From: a virus
Reading direction: 5' to 3' (one strand)
Virus record (IMG/VR): IMGVR_UViG_3300037070_006184
Location: 1-22,246 of that record
Length of the DNA: 22,246 nucleotides
Made by a program: the position numbers and the translations under genes. The notes under the pieces were generated by a model. It was not told the origin of the DNA. It saw nothing but the letters and a program-made list of their open reading frames with translations, and made no database searches. Shown one piece after another: positions 1 to 7,502 of the stretch. The first letter of the stretch is position 1; each line of letters opens with the position of its first letter.

Positions 1-705
1 CCGGCACTGCAAAACTATCCGACGAGCGCCGACGCGGTGCAGGCGCGGCAGGGCGGCTTTGGCTATGGCGATCCGGCGAGCGCCTACATTGAGGGCACGG
101 CGGGCCGCATTTATGGCGACAAGACGGGGGCGCTTCCGATGGAAGGGCGGGCGCCCATCCCGGCGGACGGGCTCAGTCTTGGCGCATTGATTGGGCGGGG
201 TTGGCAGACGCCAACGACGCAAAATGCCACGCCGCCGCAACGGGCGATGACGCAAGACGCGATGACGCGGGCGGCGCTGGCATTGAACTACTCGCCACTT
301 GCGGCGCTCGGGTTCAATCCGCGCGAGATTACGGCGGACGTCAGCGGGCAATCGAAATTCAAGCGGCAACTTTCCGGCGCGACCGATCCGGAGACGGGCC
401 GGATATTTTATCAAGCGGGCGATCCGGAGACGATTGTGCACGAGTCGATGCACCGTGGATTGCTCAAGCTCGTCAACGATCCGCGGCTACCGGCCTATCT
501 GCGCGAGCGCATTGATCCGTCGAACCCCGATCATGAATCGACGGTGCGGCAGTTCATGAGAGCGCAGGCGGGCAACCCGGAGACCGACCGCACGGCGCTG
601 GCACAACAGGCGCAGGGCGAGCAGTGGACGCCGCAGGAAATCGCGCTCGTCAATCGACTGGCGCAACAGACGATCGCCAAAAACCGCCCGCGCGGGCCTC
701 GCTAG
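1..705 (+). CDS. HExxH-motif protein, C-terminal part (5' truncated)
   Basis: The reading frame is open from base 1 and ends at TAG 703-705, giving 234 visible residues; a GTG at 37 exists but the frame is already coding upstream, so the start is probably outside the window. The first 90 or so residues are rich in Gly, Tyr, Ala and Pro and look disordered. Visible residues 147-151 (bases 439-453) read HESMH, an HExxH zinc-metallopeptidase-like motif preceded by DPETIV, a context seen in protease-like domains of large multidomain phage proteins. A third zinc ligand cannot be assigned; the DHES about 25 residues downstream is a candidate. The stop lies 11 bp before the portal gene, so it belongs to the same transcript. 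The function is inferred only from the motif; it may be virion-associated. It could be the end of the same gene that is cut at the right edge if the molecule is circular. Confidence 0.6.
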   Translation, partial: PALQNYPTSADAVQARQGGFGYGDPASAYIEGTAGRIYGDKTGALPMEGRAPIPADGLSLGALIGRGWQTPTTQNATPPQRAMTQDAMTRAALALNYSPLAALGFNPREITADVSGQSKFKRQLSGATDPETGRIFYQAGDPETIVHESMHRGLLKLVNDPRLPAYLRERIDPSNPDHESTVRQFMRAQAGNPETDRTALAQQAQGEQWTPQEIALVNRLAQQTIAKNRPRGPR

Positions 706-716
706 GATAACCCGCT

Positions 717-2975
717 ATGCCCCTCTCTCTCGTTGTCGACAATAAGCGTGATCTTCGCGACGAGACTGCTCTTCGGCAGTCCGACGAGGACGACCTTTTT
801 GGCCTGAGCGCCCTGGTGCGTCGGTTCGAGGAGAGCGAGGAGGCGTCCTACGAAGCGCGGGAGCTGTCCGAACGCGACCGCCGCTATGTTGATTCAGACC
901 AGCTCGACGAGAAGGAAGTGAAGGAGCTTGAGAAGCGCGGGCAACCGGCGGTGATCATCAACCGGATCAAGAGAAAGATAGATTTTCTGGTCGGATTGGA
1001 GAAGCAGCAGCGGACCCGCCCGCGGGCCTTACCCCGCACGCCGGCGCATGAGCAGGACGCGGAGGCGTGCACGGATGCGCTGAATTATGTGATTGACGAC
1101 ACCGACTTCAAGATGACGCGCAGTGCGGTGTGGCGAAACATGTTGATCGAGGGGACGGGCGCGGTCGAAGTGTGCGTCAAGGGTTATGACGACAGCTACC
1201 AGGGCGATGCGAACGAGATCTGCATTGAGATCAAGCGGTTCAGGTGGGACCGGTTTTTCCACGATCCGCACAGCCTCGAGCTCGACTTCTCGGATGCGAC
1301 CTACTTTGGCGGCGTCTGGTGGATGGATTATGAGGACGCGCTCTCCCGCTGGCCCGACAAGGCGGCTGAATTAGAGCAGACGCTGGCGGGGGCCACGTAC
1401 AGCGACACCTACGACGACAAACCGTCCTATCAGGTCTGGGCCGATCGCAAGCGCAAGCGGGTTCGCATTGTGCAGATGTGGATCAAGCGGACGGGCGGAA
1501 AGAGCGCGGACGCCTGGTATTTTGCGGAGTTCACGAAGGAGGGCATTCTTCTCGACGGCAAGAGCCCGTACGTGACCGACGACGGCGACAGTGAGCCCGG
1601 GATGGTGGCGCAGAGTGCGTACGTTGATCAAGAGGGTGCGCGCTACGGCGCCGTGCGGGAGATGATCAGCCCGCAGGACGAGATCAACAAGCGCAGAAGC
1701 AAATCCCTCCACCTCTTGAACAGCAACCAAATTCTTTACGAGGAAGGTGTCGTCGACGACTTGGAAAAGGCGCGCTCGGAAGCGGCGCGTCCGGACGGAG
1801 TGATCAAGATCGCGCCGGGTGGCCTTGCCGAGAATCGTTTCCAGTTCCGCGAGCGCGTCGACCTTGCCGCCGGGCACATTCAGCTCCTGCAGGAGGCGAA
1901 GAACGAAATCGACCTGATGGGGCCGAATTCGGCGATGATGGGCGAGACCGGCGACAGTGCCAGCGGCCGGGCGATCATGGCGAGCCAGCAGGGCGGCATG
2001 ATCGAGATGGGCGACCTTTTGGACAACCTGCGCTTTTTCGACAAGCGGGTGTACCGGATGGTCTGGAACCGGATAAGGCAGTACTGGACCGGCCAGACGT
2101 GGGTGAGAATCACGGACGACGAGCGCAACGTCAGGTTTGCGGCGCTCAACAAGCCGGCGACCACCCAACTGCCGCTCCCGGACGGGCAGGTGATCGAACT
2201 GCCCGACATCGATCCGGCGACCGGGCAGCAGCGCATCCAAAACAACGTCGCGCAGGCGCAGGTCGACATTTGGATCGACGATGTCAGCGATGTGGTGGCA
2301 CCGCAGATCGAGCAGTGGCAGGCGTTGGTCGAGCTCAAGAAGGTCGACGTCAACAACGAGATACCTTTCGAGGACCTCATTCTGGCGGCGCCGAACATCA
2401 AGAACCGCGATCAGATCGTCGAGCGGATGCAGCAGCGCAAGCAGCAAGCGGCGCAGCAAGGGCAACCGCCGTCGCCGGAAGAGCAAAAATTGGCGATCCA
2501 GGCGAAGCAACAAGAGATGATGGCCGCCGGCAAGGCGCAGGAACATCAGCAACGGCTGGCGTTCGAGCAACAGACGCATCAGCAAACGATGGCGCAGAAG
2601 CAAGAGGAGCATCGGCAGGAGTTGGCGATCGAGGCCAACAAAGCGAAGTTGAAGGCGACCGTCGACGCCGACCTGGCGCGGCAAAAGGTCGACCACGACC
2701 TCGTCGCGGAGGCGCGCAAGCAAGAGCTTTCGGGGCACTATGAAGGCGAGCGGGCGCGGCAATCGCTCGACCACGAGGACCGCCGCGAAGCCGTAAAGCA
2801 GCGCGCCGAGAGCCAGCGCGAGGCCCAAAAGCAAAAGCCGGAACGCGAAGCTGCGACGTCGATCGAGAAGCGGCTTGACGCAATGGCGAAGGCGATCGAG
2901 CAACTCGCCGCTGCCGTCAAGGGCAAGACGTCAGCGCAAGGCTCGTCTTCGAGCCCTAGGAGGCCGGCGCGGTGA
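717..2975 (+). CDS. Portal protein, P22-like family
   Basis: This 752-residue protein would form the dodecameric ring at one capsid vertex through which DNA is packaged and ejected. The length suits the large P22/N4-type portals (about 720-765 residues). Family-like segments include GQPAVIINRIKRKIDFLVG near residues 76-94, a conserved RFRWDRFFHDPHS block near residues 174-186, and the stem/clip region with IKIAPGG and MGPNSAMMGETGDSASGRAI near residues 400-420. From about residue 588 to 745 the protein is a long Gln/Glu/Lys/Arg-rich helix, matching the C-terminal barrel of P22 portal but apparently longer. The ATG start has AGGAT eight bases upstream. Its stop overlaps the GTG of the next gene (GTGA at 2972-2975). 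An antisense open frame of 510 codons over this gene is a GC-content shadow. Assignment is by remembered family pattern, not by a search. Confidence 0.9.
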   Translation: MPLSLVVDNKRDLRDETALRQSDEDDLFGLSALVRRFEESEEASYEARELSERDRRYVDSDQLDEKEVKELEKRGQPAVIINRIKRKIDFLVGLEKQQRTRPRALPRTPAHEQDAEACTDALNYVIDDTDFKMTRSAVWRNMLIEGTGAVEVCVKGYDDSYQGDANEICIEIKRFRWDRFFHDPHSLELDFSDATYFGGVWWMDYEDALSRWPDKAAELEQTLAGATYSDTYDDKPSYQVWADRKRKRVRIVQMWIKRTGGKSADAWYFAEFTKEGILLDGKSPYVTDDGDSEPGMVAQSAYVDQEGARYGAVREMISPQDEINKRRSKSLHLLNSNQILYEEGVVDDLEKARSEAARPDGVIKIAPGGLAENRFQFRERVDLAAGHIQLLQEAKNEIDLMGPNSAMMGETGDSASGRAIMASQQGGMIEMGDLLDNLRFFDKRVYRMVWNRIRQYWTGQTWVRITDDERNVRFAALNKPATTQLPLPDGQVIELPDIDPATGQQRIQNNVAQAQVDIWIDDVSDVVAPQIEQWQALVELKKVDVNNEIPFEDLILAAPNIKNRDQIVERMQQRKQQAAQQGQPPSPEEQKLAIQAKQQEMMAAGKAQEHQQRLAFEQQTHQQTMAQKQEEHRQELAIEANKAKLKATVDADLARQKVDHDLVAEARKQELSGHYEGERARQSLDHEDRREAVKQRAESQREAQKQKPEREAATSIEKRLDAMAKAIEQLAAAVKGKTSAQGSSSSPRRPAR
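2958..2963 (+). promoter_or_regulatory. Perfect Shine-Dalgarno AGGAGG inside the portal gene end
   Basis: AGGAGG lies eight bases before GTG 2972, within the last codons of the portal gene. It supports the GTG start of the head-fibre-like gene in the GTGA overlap and suggests independent ribosome loading in addition to coupling. Confidence 0.75.
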
Positions 2976-4873
2976 CGACGACGCTCGATCTCGACTTCAC
3001 CATTACGACGACGCTCGATCCGCGCATTACCTTCTCCCGCACTTCGCTCGCCACGTACTACGGCAGCGACGGGCTGCTGAAGTACGCGGCGCATAACTTC
3101 GCTCTGCAATCGCAGACGTTCGACAATGCGAGTTGGGCGAAGCAGAGCGGCGCGACGGTGACAGCGGACAATACGACCGCCCCCGATAGCACGGCGACTG
3201 CCGACAGGCTCAACCACGTCACGGCTGGAACGGTGGTAGGCGGCGGCGTCAACCAGACCTTGCCGCAGCCGCCGAATCGAGCCGTGTTCAGCGTTTACGC
3301 CAAGGCCGGAACCAAGAACTGGATCAGCATCGGCACCACGACGTTGACCCTGTCGACTTATGCATTTTTCAATCTCGGGACAGGGGTCGTCGGGACGAAG
3401 GGCTCCGGTTGGGTATCGATTGGCATCCAGAGCGTGGGCGGGGGCTGGTACCGCTGTTATGGCGAGTTGGCAACCGTGACTGCGATTTTGATTCGGGTCG
3501 CGGAAGTTGACGGCACTCTCAATTGCACAAGCCCCGGCGATATCTACACCTGGGGCGCACAGTTCGAGCATGTCACTACGGCGACGACGCCCTCGACCTA
3601 CATGCCGACGACGACAGCCGCCGTGCATGGCCCGCGCTTCGACTACGACCCGGTGACGCACGTCGCCAAGGGGTTACTAATAGAGGGGGCGAATAATAAT
3701 CGTGTCCTTCAAACGCAGGACTTTTCCAACGCGAATTGGACCAAGACCGGCATGACGGCTTCGGCCAATCAGGCCGCTGCTCCCGATGCGACAACAACAG
3801 CAAATCTGATTACAGCGGCGGCGGCGTCCGCCTATTTTAACCAACCGACGTCAAGCGTTGAAATCGCGCCGGGCACCATCAGCATCTTTGCCAAGCGTGG
3901 AACAAGTGATTGGTTCTATTTCAACTTTGCCATGACTGGGGATGCCGCCGCCCCAACTGGCCCTGCGGTATGGTTCAACCTTGCGACTGGCGTCGTTGGC
4001 ACGATCGACGCAGCGTATAGCGGGGCTTTGATCGAGAGCGTCGGCAATGGCTGGTATCGCTGCCAGATCACCCGCACCGTGTCTACCTCTGCGCCAGGGT
4101 GGCGGTTGGGGCTCTGCGACGCCGACAACAGCACAACCGTGACGATCGGGCGGACAATCTATCTGTGGGGCGCACAAACCGATAATTCTGCGTCTGGCGC
4201 TACGCGGGCCAGTTCGTATATACCGGCCGCTGCTAGTACAAACGCTCGCGCCGCCGACATCGCGGTGATGACCGGCAGCAACTTTTCGGATTGGTACAAC
4301 GCGGCGGCTGGCACGTTCGTCGCGGAGTTCGCCTTGCTTACGACGAGCGGGACTCGCTCGATCATCTCGGCTGATGGCGGTTCAACGGCGGAGCAGATCC
4401 TTCTTTACGGCAGCGGCACCGATCCGAAGGCAATGGTACGGGACGGTAATGTCACGCAGGCCGATATCGATGCGGGCACTATCGCCGCGGGCACGACCTA
4501 CAAGCTCGGGGTATCGTTTGCTGCCAACGATATCGCGGCCTGCCTCAATGGCGGCACGGTCGGGACAGATGCATCCGCCACGATGCCAACGCCGACGCAA
4601 CTGCGCCTCGGGTCCGATGGCACAAACTACCTGAACGGGTGGATCGCTCATCTACAATTCCAGAATACGGCGCTCGACGACACCGCGCTGCAAACCCTCA
4701 CCACCCCTGGCGCGTGGTCGGGCGGCGAGCCGGTGCCGCCGGCCGTGGGTCCGACGACGACGGGCGGGGCGGCGTTCTGGGATCAGGACTACGACGGGCG
4801 TGAGTACGAAAGTTCGCGCAAGCGCCGCAAGAGGTTTTTGGAGGAGAGGGCTCGCAGGGTTCGCGAGCTTTAG
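2972..4873 (+). CDS. Head-fibre/spike-like protein with two jelly-roll modules and a LamG-like domain
   Basis: This 633-residue protein is probably a surface fibre or spike. Residues about 1-40 contain RITFSRTSLATYYGSDG, a lead-in common in phage head-spike proteins. Two homologous modules follow, about residues 42-199 and 242-404. Each begins with a QTFDNASW/QDFSNANW type segment and contains FSVYAK/ISIFAK, GGGWYRC/GNGWYRC and IYTWGAQ/IYLWGAQ, the layout of a carbohydrate-binding jelly roll. Between them is PRFDYDPVTHVAKGLLIEGA, another hallmark of this phage family. Residues about 430-580 look like a concanavalin A/LamG-type domain. The last 29 residues are highly charged and basic (KRRKRFLEERARR). 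The GTG start overlaps the portal stop and has a perfect AGGAGG. Its place between portal and scaffold suggests a capsid-attached fibre rather than a tail fibre, but attachment cannot be read from sequence. Confidence 0.75.
   Translation: MTTTLDLDFTITTTLDPRITFSRTSLATYYGSDGLLKYAAHNFALQSQTFDNASWAKQSGATVTADNTTAPDSTATADRLNHVTAGTVVGGGVNQTLPQPPNRAVFSVYAKAGTKNWISIGTTTLTLSTYAFFNLGTGVVGTKGSGWVSIGIQSVGGGWYRCYGELATVTAILIRVAEVDGTLNCTSPGDIYTWGAQFEHVTTATTPSTYMPTTTAAVHGPRFDYDPVTHVAKGLLIEGANNNRVLQTQDFSNANWTKTGMTASANQAAAPDATTTANLITAAAASAYFNQPTSSVEIAPGTISIFAKRGTSDWFYFNFAMTGDAAAPTGPAVWFNLATGVVGTIDAAYSGALIESVGNGWYRCQITRTVSTSAPGWRLGLCDADNSTTVTIGRTIYLWGAQTDNSASGATRASSYIPAAASTNARAADIAVMTGSNFSDWYNAAAGTFVAEFALLTTSGTRSIISADGGSTAEQILLYGSGTDPKAMVRDGNVTQADIDAGTIAAGTTYKLGVSFAANDIAACLNGGTVGTDASATMPTPTQLRLGSDGTNYLNGWIAHLQFQNTALDDTALQTLTTPGAWSGGEPVPPAVGPTTTGGAAFWDQDYDGREYESSRKRRKRFLEERARRVREL
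3095..3568 (+). repeat. Jelly-roll module, copy 1 (protein-level repeat)
   Basis: First copy of a duplicated module of about 160 residues in the head-fibre-like protein (residues 42-199). It shares ordered motifs with copy 2: an aromatic FDNASW start, FSVYAK, GTGVVGT, GGGWYRC and IYTWGAQ. Boundaries are approximate. Confidence 0.65.
3695..4183 (+). repeat. Jelly-roll module, copy 2 (protein-level repeat)
   Basis: Second copy of the module (residues 242-404), with FSNANW, ISIFAK, ATGVVGT, GNGWYRC and IYLWGAQ in the same order as copy 1. The DNA has diverged, so this is an old duplication or a recruited second domain. Confidence 0.65.
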
Positions 4874-5004
4874 ACGGGCCGCCTCCGTCGAGCTGCTCTA
4901 GGGCAGCAAAAAAGGGCGCTAAAGGCTGCACTTCGCAGCCCCACGGGTCGCCGCCGCACGGGCGCTTCGCTCGACTGAGCGTCATCAGCCACAAGGAAAC
5001 TGCA
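4874..5004 (+). other. Longest intergenic stretch, with three successive hairpins
   Basis: These 131 bases are the longest non-coding gap in the window. Three short inverted repeats follow each other: 4892-4897 with 4902-4907 (stem GCTGCT/GGCAGC, loop CTAG, one G-T pair), 4924-4929 with 4935-4940 (GGCTGC/GCAGCC, loop ACTTC), and 4968-4972 with 4977-4981 (CGCTC/GAGCG, loop GACT). The first is followed by six A residues rather than T residues, so it is not a standard intrinsic terminator on this strand. Plausible roles are mRNA processing or stabilisation ahead of scaffold and capsid genes. I see no convincing promoter. Confidence 0.5.
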
Positions 5005-5883
5005 ATGCCAAGTGCCGAGGAAATCCTCAAGGCGCGGGATGAACCCGTGGCCGAATCCGCACCGTCCATTCCGGTCGATTATCCGGAGGAAAAGCATCCG
5101 TCCGAACAAGGCGAATCGCCGCCGCGTCGGGAACCCGGGGAGCCTTCTCCGAAACGACAGGAACCTCCTGGCGACGACGATGATGGCGACGACGACAAAG
5201 GCCCGGTGCCCTATCAGGCGCTCAAGGCCGAACGTCAGAAGGCGAAGCGATACACGGAGGAGGTCACCGACCTTCGCCGGCAACTCGCAGAGCTGACGTC
5301 CGCCGTGCTGCAACAGCGTCAGCAACCGCCGCAACCGCAACAACCGCAACAACCGCAGGCCCCGCCGGAGTTCGACTGGGACAACCCGCTCGGCACGGTC
5401 GACCAGCGGTTGGAAGCGCGCATCACGCAGGAACGCGCCGCAATTCAAAGCGAGTTCCAGCGTCAGCGCGAGGCCATGCAAAGCCAATTCGCGATCACTC
5501 GCCACGGCGAGGACGTCGTGAAGGGCGCCTACGAAGCGCTGCAAGCGGCGCGGGAAACCGATCCGCAGTGGCTCAACGACTACCAGCGCATCATGCGGTC
5601 GCCCGATCAGTACGAAGCCATGGTGCAGTGGCACAAGCAGAAGACGGCATTGCAGGAAGTCGGCTCCGATCTCGAGGCCTACAAGGCCAGGATCAAGGCC
5701 GAGTATCTCGAAGAACTCCGGACGGGACGGGTGACGGAAGATGTCCGCGCGGAAACGCGCGAGCAAAAGCCGGGAACCGCCATGCCGTCCAATTTGAGCG
5801 CGGCGCGCAACGTCGGCTCCCGAAACGGCGCGGCCTGGTCTGGGCCTGCGTCCATCAAGGACATTCTCGGCAATCGCGGATGA
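5005..5883 (+). CDS. Putative scaffolding protein
   Basis: This 292-residue protein lies directly before the major capsid gene, the usual place of the scaffold, which guides capsid assembly and then leaves. The N-terminal 75 residues are Pro/Glu/Asp-rich and probably disordered, including an acidic GDDDDGDDDKGP stretch. A helix KAERQKAKRYTEEVTDLRRQLAEL follows (coiled-coil-like, about residues 73-97), then a Gln/Pro run encoded by 9-bp repeats. Residues about 130-250 are mainly helical and charged, and the C-terminal tail is basic and Gly/Asn-rich (SRNGAAWSG...ILGNRG). That overall pattern, helical and polar with no enzyme motif, is typical of scaffolds. The ATG has AAGGA about eight bases upstream. 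The assignment rests mostly on position and composition. Confidence 0.75.
   Translation: MPSAEEILKARDEPVAESAPSIPVDYPEEKHPSEQGESPPRREPGEPSPKRQEPPGDDDDGDDDKGPVPYQALKAERQKAKRYTEEVTDLRRQLAELTSAVLQQRQQPPQPQQPQQPQAPPEFDWDNPLGTVDQRLEARITQERAAIQSEFQRQREAMQSQFAITRHGEDVVKGAYEALQAARETDPQWLNDYQRIMRSPDQYEAMVQWHKQKTALQEVGSDLEAYKARIKAEYLEELRTGRVTEDVRAETREQKPGTAMPSNLSAARNVGSRNGAAWSGPASIKDILGNRG
5323..5358 (+). repeat. 9-bp tandem repeat encoding a Gln/Pro linker
   Basis: CAACCG recurs at 5323, 5332, 5341 and 5350, an exact 9-bp period, encoding a QPPQPQQPQQPQ linker in the scaffold. Such a microsatellite can change length by slippage without breaking the frame. Confidence 0.8.
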
Positions 5884-5896
5884 TTGCCGAGTGAGT

Positions 5897-5903
5897 AAAG
5901 GGG
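5897..5903 (+). promoter_or_regulatory. Strong Shine-Dalgarno for the capsid gene
   Basis: AAAGGGG lies six bases before ATG 5910. It sits in a short gap with its own spacing rather than at a stop/start overlap, fitting high independent translation of the major capsid protein. Confidence 0.6.
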
Positions 5904-5909
5904 CCGATC

Positions 5910-7001
5910 ATGGCCGACACACTCGCTGCCACGGGCCTACGGGTCCAGCGCTGGGAAGATAAGTTTTTCACCGAATATCTGACGGAAAACAGGTTCTCGG
6001 AGTCGATGGGCTCGGACGAGAACGCCGTCATCCAGGTCAAGGAAGTCCTTGGCAAAGGCAAGGGCGATTCGACGACCCTGGCGCTCGTCAACCGGCTGAC
6101 CAACGCCGCCGTGACGGGCTCGAACATGCTGGAAGGGTTCGAGGAGGACATGTCCTCGAGGAGCCAGCGCGTTTATATCGATAAGAGGCGCAATGCCGTG
6201 CGCATCGCCGAAATGGAGGAGATCAAGTCGGCGATCGATCTGCGCGATGCCGGTAGGGCCACGTTGAAAGACTGGGCCATGAAGGACACCGAGCAATTGA
6301 TCATCGATGCGCTCGCGTCGATCGACGGCGTGGCCTTTGCGACGGCCTCGGCGGGTCAGCGCAACACCTGGAACACCTCCAACTTCGACCGGGTGCTGTA
6401 CGGTGCGGCACGCTCCAACAACGGCGCCACGGCGGGCTCGGTCACGCACGCCAACGCGCTGATCACCATCGACAACACGGCCGACAAACTGACGCCGGGC
6501 GCACTGTCGTTGATGAAGGAAATGGCCGTCCTCGCCGATCCAAAAATTACGCCGATCCGGGTCGAGAAAACGAAAGGGCGCAGGTACTACGTCGTCTATG
6601 CCAACTCACGCGCCTTCCGCGACCTGAAAACCAATACGGCCATTCAGCAAGCACAGCGCGAGGTCTCTCTCGAGGTCGAGAACAACCGGCTTTTCGAGGG
6701 CGGTGACATTCTCTGGGACGGCATGATCGTCAAAGAAGTGCCAGGCATCGGCTTCACCACCAACGGCACCATCGAAACCGGGCCCGTGTACCTGTGCGGC
6801 GCGCAGGCAGTCGCCACGGTGTACGGGAAACGCTGGTCGACGATCACCAAAACCTTCGACTACGGCGACAAATACGGCATCGCCATCGAAGGCATCATGG
6901 GCGTCCGGAAAATCCAGTTCGGCACAGGGGCCAATGATTTGGATGTGCTCAAGGACAACGGGGTCGTAAGTGGATGGTTTGCCGCTGTGGCTTCGGCCTA
7001 G
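5910..7001 (+). CDS. Major capsid protein, DUF4043/N4 gp56-like
   Basis: This 363-residue protein would form the capsid shell. The order of motifs follows the N4 gp56/DUF4043 capsid family as I know it: RWEDKFFTEYLTENRF near residues 14-29, IQVKEVLGKGKGDSTTLALVNRL near 41-63, TGSNMLEGFEE near 69-79, then YIDKRRNAVRIAEMEEIKSAIDLRDAGRATLKDW near 89-122. The middle contains VEKTKGRRYYVVYANSRAFRDLK, and the C-terminal part has the beta-rich W..MIVKEVPGI and FDYGDKYGIAIEGIMGVRK segments. Its length is somewhat shorter than N4 coat (about 400 residues). It follows the scaffold and has a strong ribosome site. A stable hairpin follows the gene. The family assignment is from recognition, not a profile search, and the P22 coat family is the main alternative. 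Confidence 0.88.
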   Translation: MADTLAATGLRVQRWEDKFFTEYLTENRFSESMGSDENAVIQVKEVLGKGKGDSTTLALVNRLTNAAVTGSNMLEGFEEDMSSRSQRVYIDKRRNAVRIAEMEEIKSAIDLRDAGRATLKDWAMKDTEQLIIDALASIDGVAFATASAGQRNTWNTSNFDRVLYGAARSNNGATAGSVTHANALITIDNTADKLTPGALSLMKEMAVLADPKITPIRVEKTKGRRYYVVYANSRAFRDLKTNTAIQQAQREVSLEVENNRLFEGGDILWDGMIVKEVPGIGFTTNGTIETGPVYLCGAQAVATVYGKRWSTITKTFDYGDKYGIAIEGIMGVRKIQFGTGANDLDVLKDNGVVSGWFAAVASA

Positions 7002-7012
7002 GGTTGCATCCT

Positions 7013-7039
7013 CACCGGGCGCTCGCAAGGTGCCCGGTG
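7013..7039 (+). other. Hairpin after the capsid gene
   Basis: An 8-bp perfect stem CACCGGGC/GCCCGGTG (7013-7020 with 7032-7039) encloses an 11-base loop and begins 11 bases after the capsid stop. No T run follows, so it is better read as an mRNA 3'-end stabiliser, attenuator or rho-independent-like remnant than as a full terminator. Confidence 0.55.
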
Positions 7040-7055
7040 CTACCTGAGAAATGCC

Positions 7056-7502
7056 GTGCCCAAATACCGCTTCATCGACGACGAGCCCGAGGAGAAACCC
7101 GTGGCACGCTTCAGATATTCGAAAACCGATCAGTTCGGAAACAAAGAAAAGGTCACCTTCTACGGGCAGAGTTTCGAGGACGGCGAAGTGACCGAGGTGG
7201 CGGACGAATACGCCGCCAACAAACTGCGCACCGTCTGGAAAGGGGCGTTCGAGGAGGTTGAGGGATCCGATCCCGCCGATGCGGGCGACGAAAACGGCTC
7301 ACCGAAGAAGCGCGGACGGCCGCGCAAGACCGATGAGGAGCGCGAGGCCGAGAAAGCCGAAAAGGAAGCGGAAAAGGAAGCCGAGAAGGAAAAGCGCGAA
7401 GCCGAAAAGGAAGGCGCGCAGCCCCGTTCGGCGTCGAAAATGCCGGCAACGAAGATCACTGAAGCATCCGAGGAAGATTTCAACGAAGGAGAACCTTTCT
7501 GA
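7056..7502 (+). CDS. Small head-region protein with AT-hook-like motif and charged helix
   Basis: A 148-residue protein of unknown function. Residues about 16-70 form a small folded domain (ARFRYSKTDQFGNKEKVTFYGQSFEDGEVTEV) resembling small proteins often found beside phage capsid genes. Residues 84-91 read KKRGRPRK, a classic AT-hook core (GRP flanked by basic residues) that binds the minor groove of AT-rich DNA. Residues 93-119 are an almost uninterrupted Glu/Lys/Ala helix. The tail EEDFNEGEPF is acidic. The GTG at 7056 is chosen because codons from there already end mostly in G or C. An in-frame GTG at 7101 has a better Shine-Dalgarno (GAGGAG, six bases upstream) and is a serious alternative start. 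The ATG at 7051 is out of frame. The stop overlaps the next ATG. Confidence 0.7.
   Translation: MPKYRFIDDEPEEKPVARFRYSKTDQFGNKEKVTFYGQSFEDGEVTEVADEYAANKLRTVWKGAFEEVEGSDPADAGDENGSPKKRGRPRKTDEEREAEKAEKEAEKEAEKEKREAEKEGAQPRSASKMPATKITEASEEDFNEGEPF

Noticed and set aside
1371-2903. Antisense open frame of 510 codons opposite the portal gene
   Set aside because: It mirrors the GC-rich codon pattern of the well-supported portal gene, and its product is an Arg/Leu/His-rich sequence with no recognisable domain.
4892-4916. Intrinsic terminator at the first hairpin after the head-fibre gene
   Set aside because: The stem is followed by A residues, not T residues, on the coding strand; no antisense gene needs a terminator here either.
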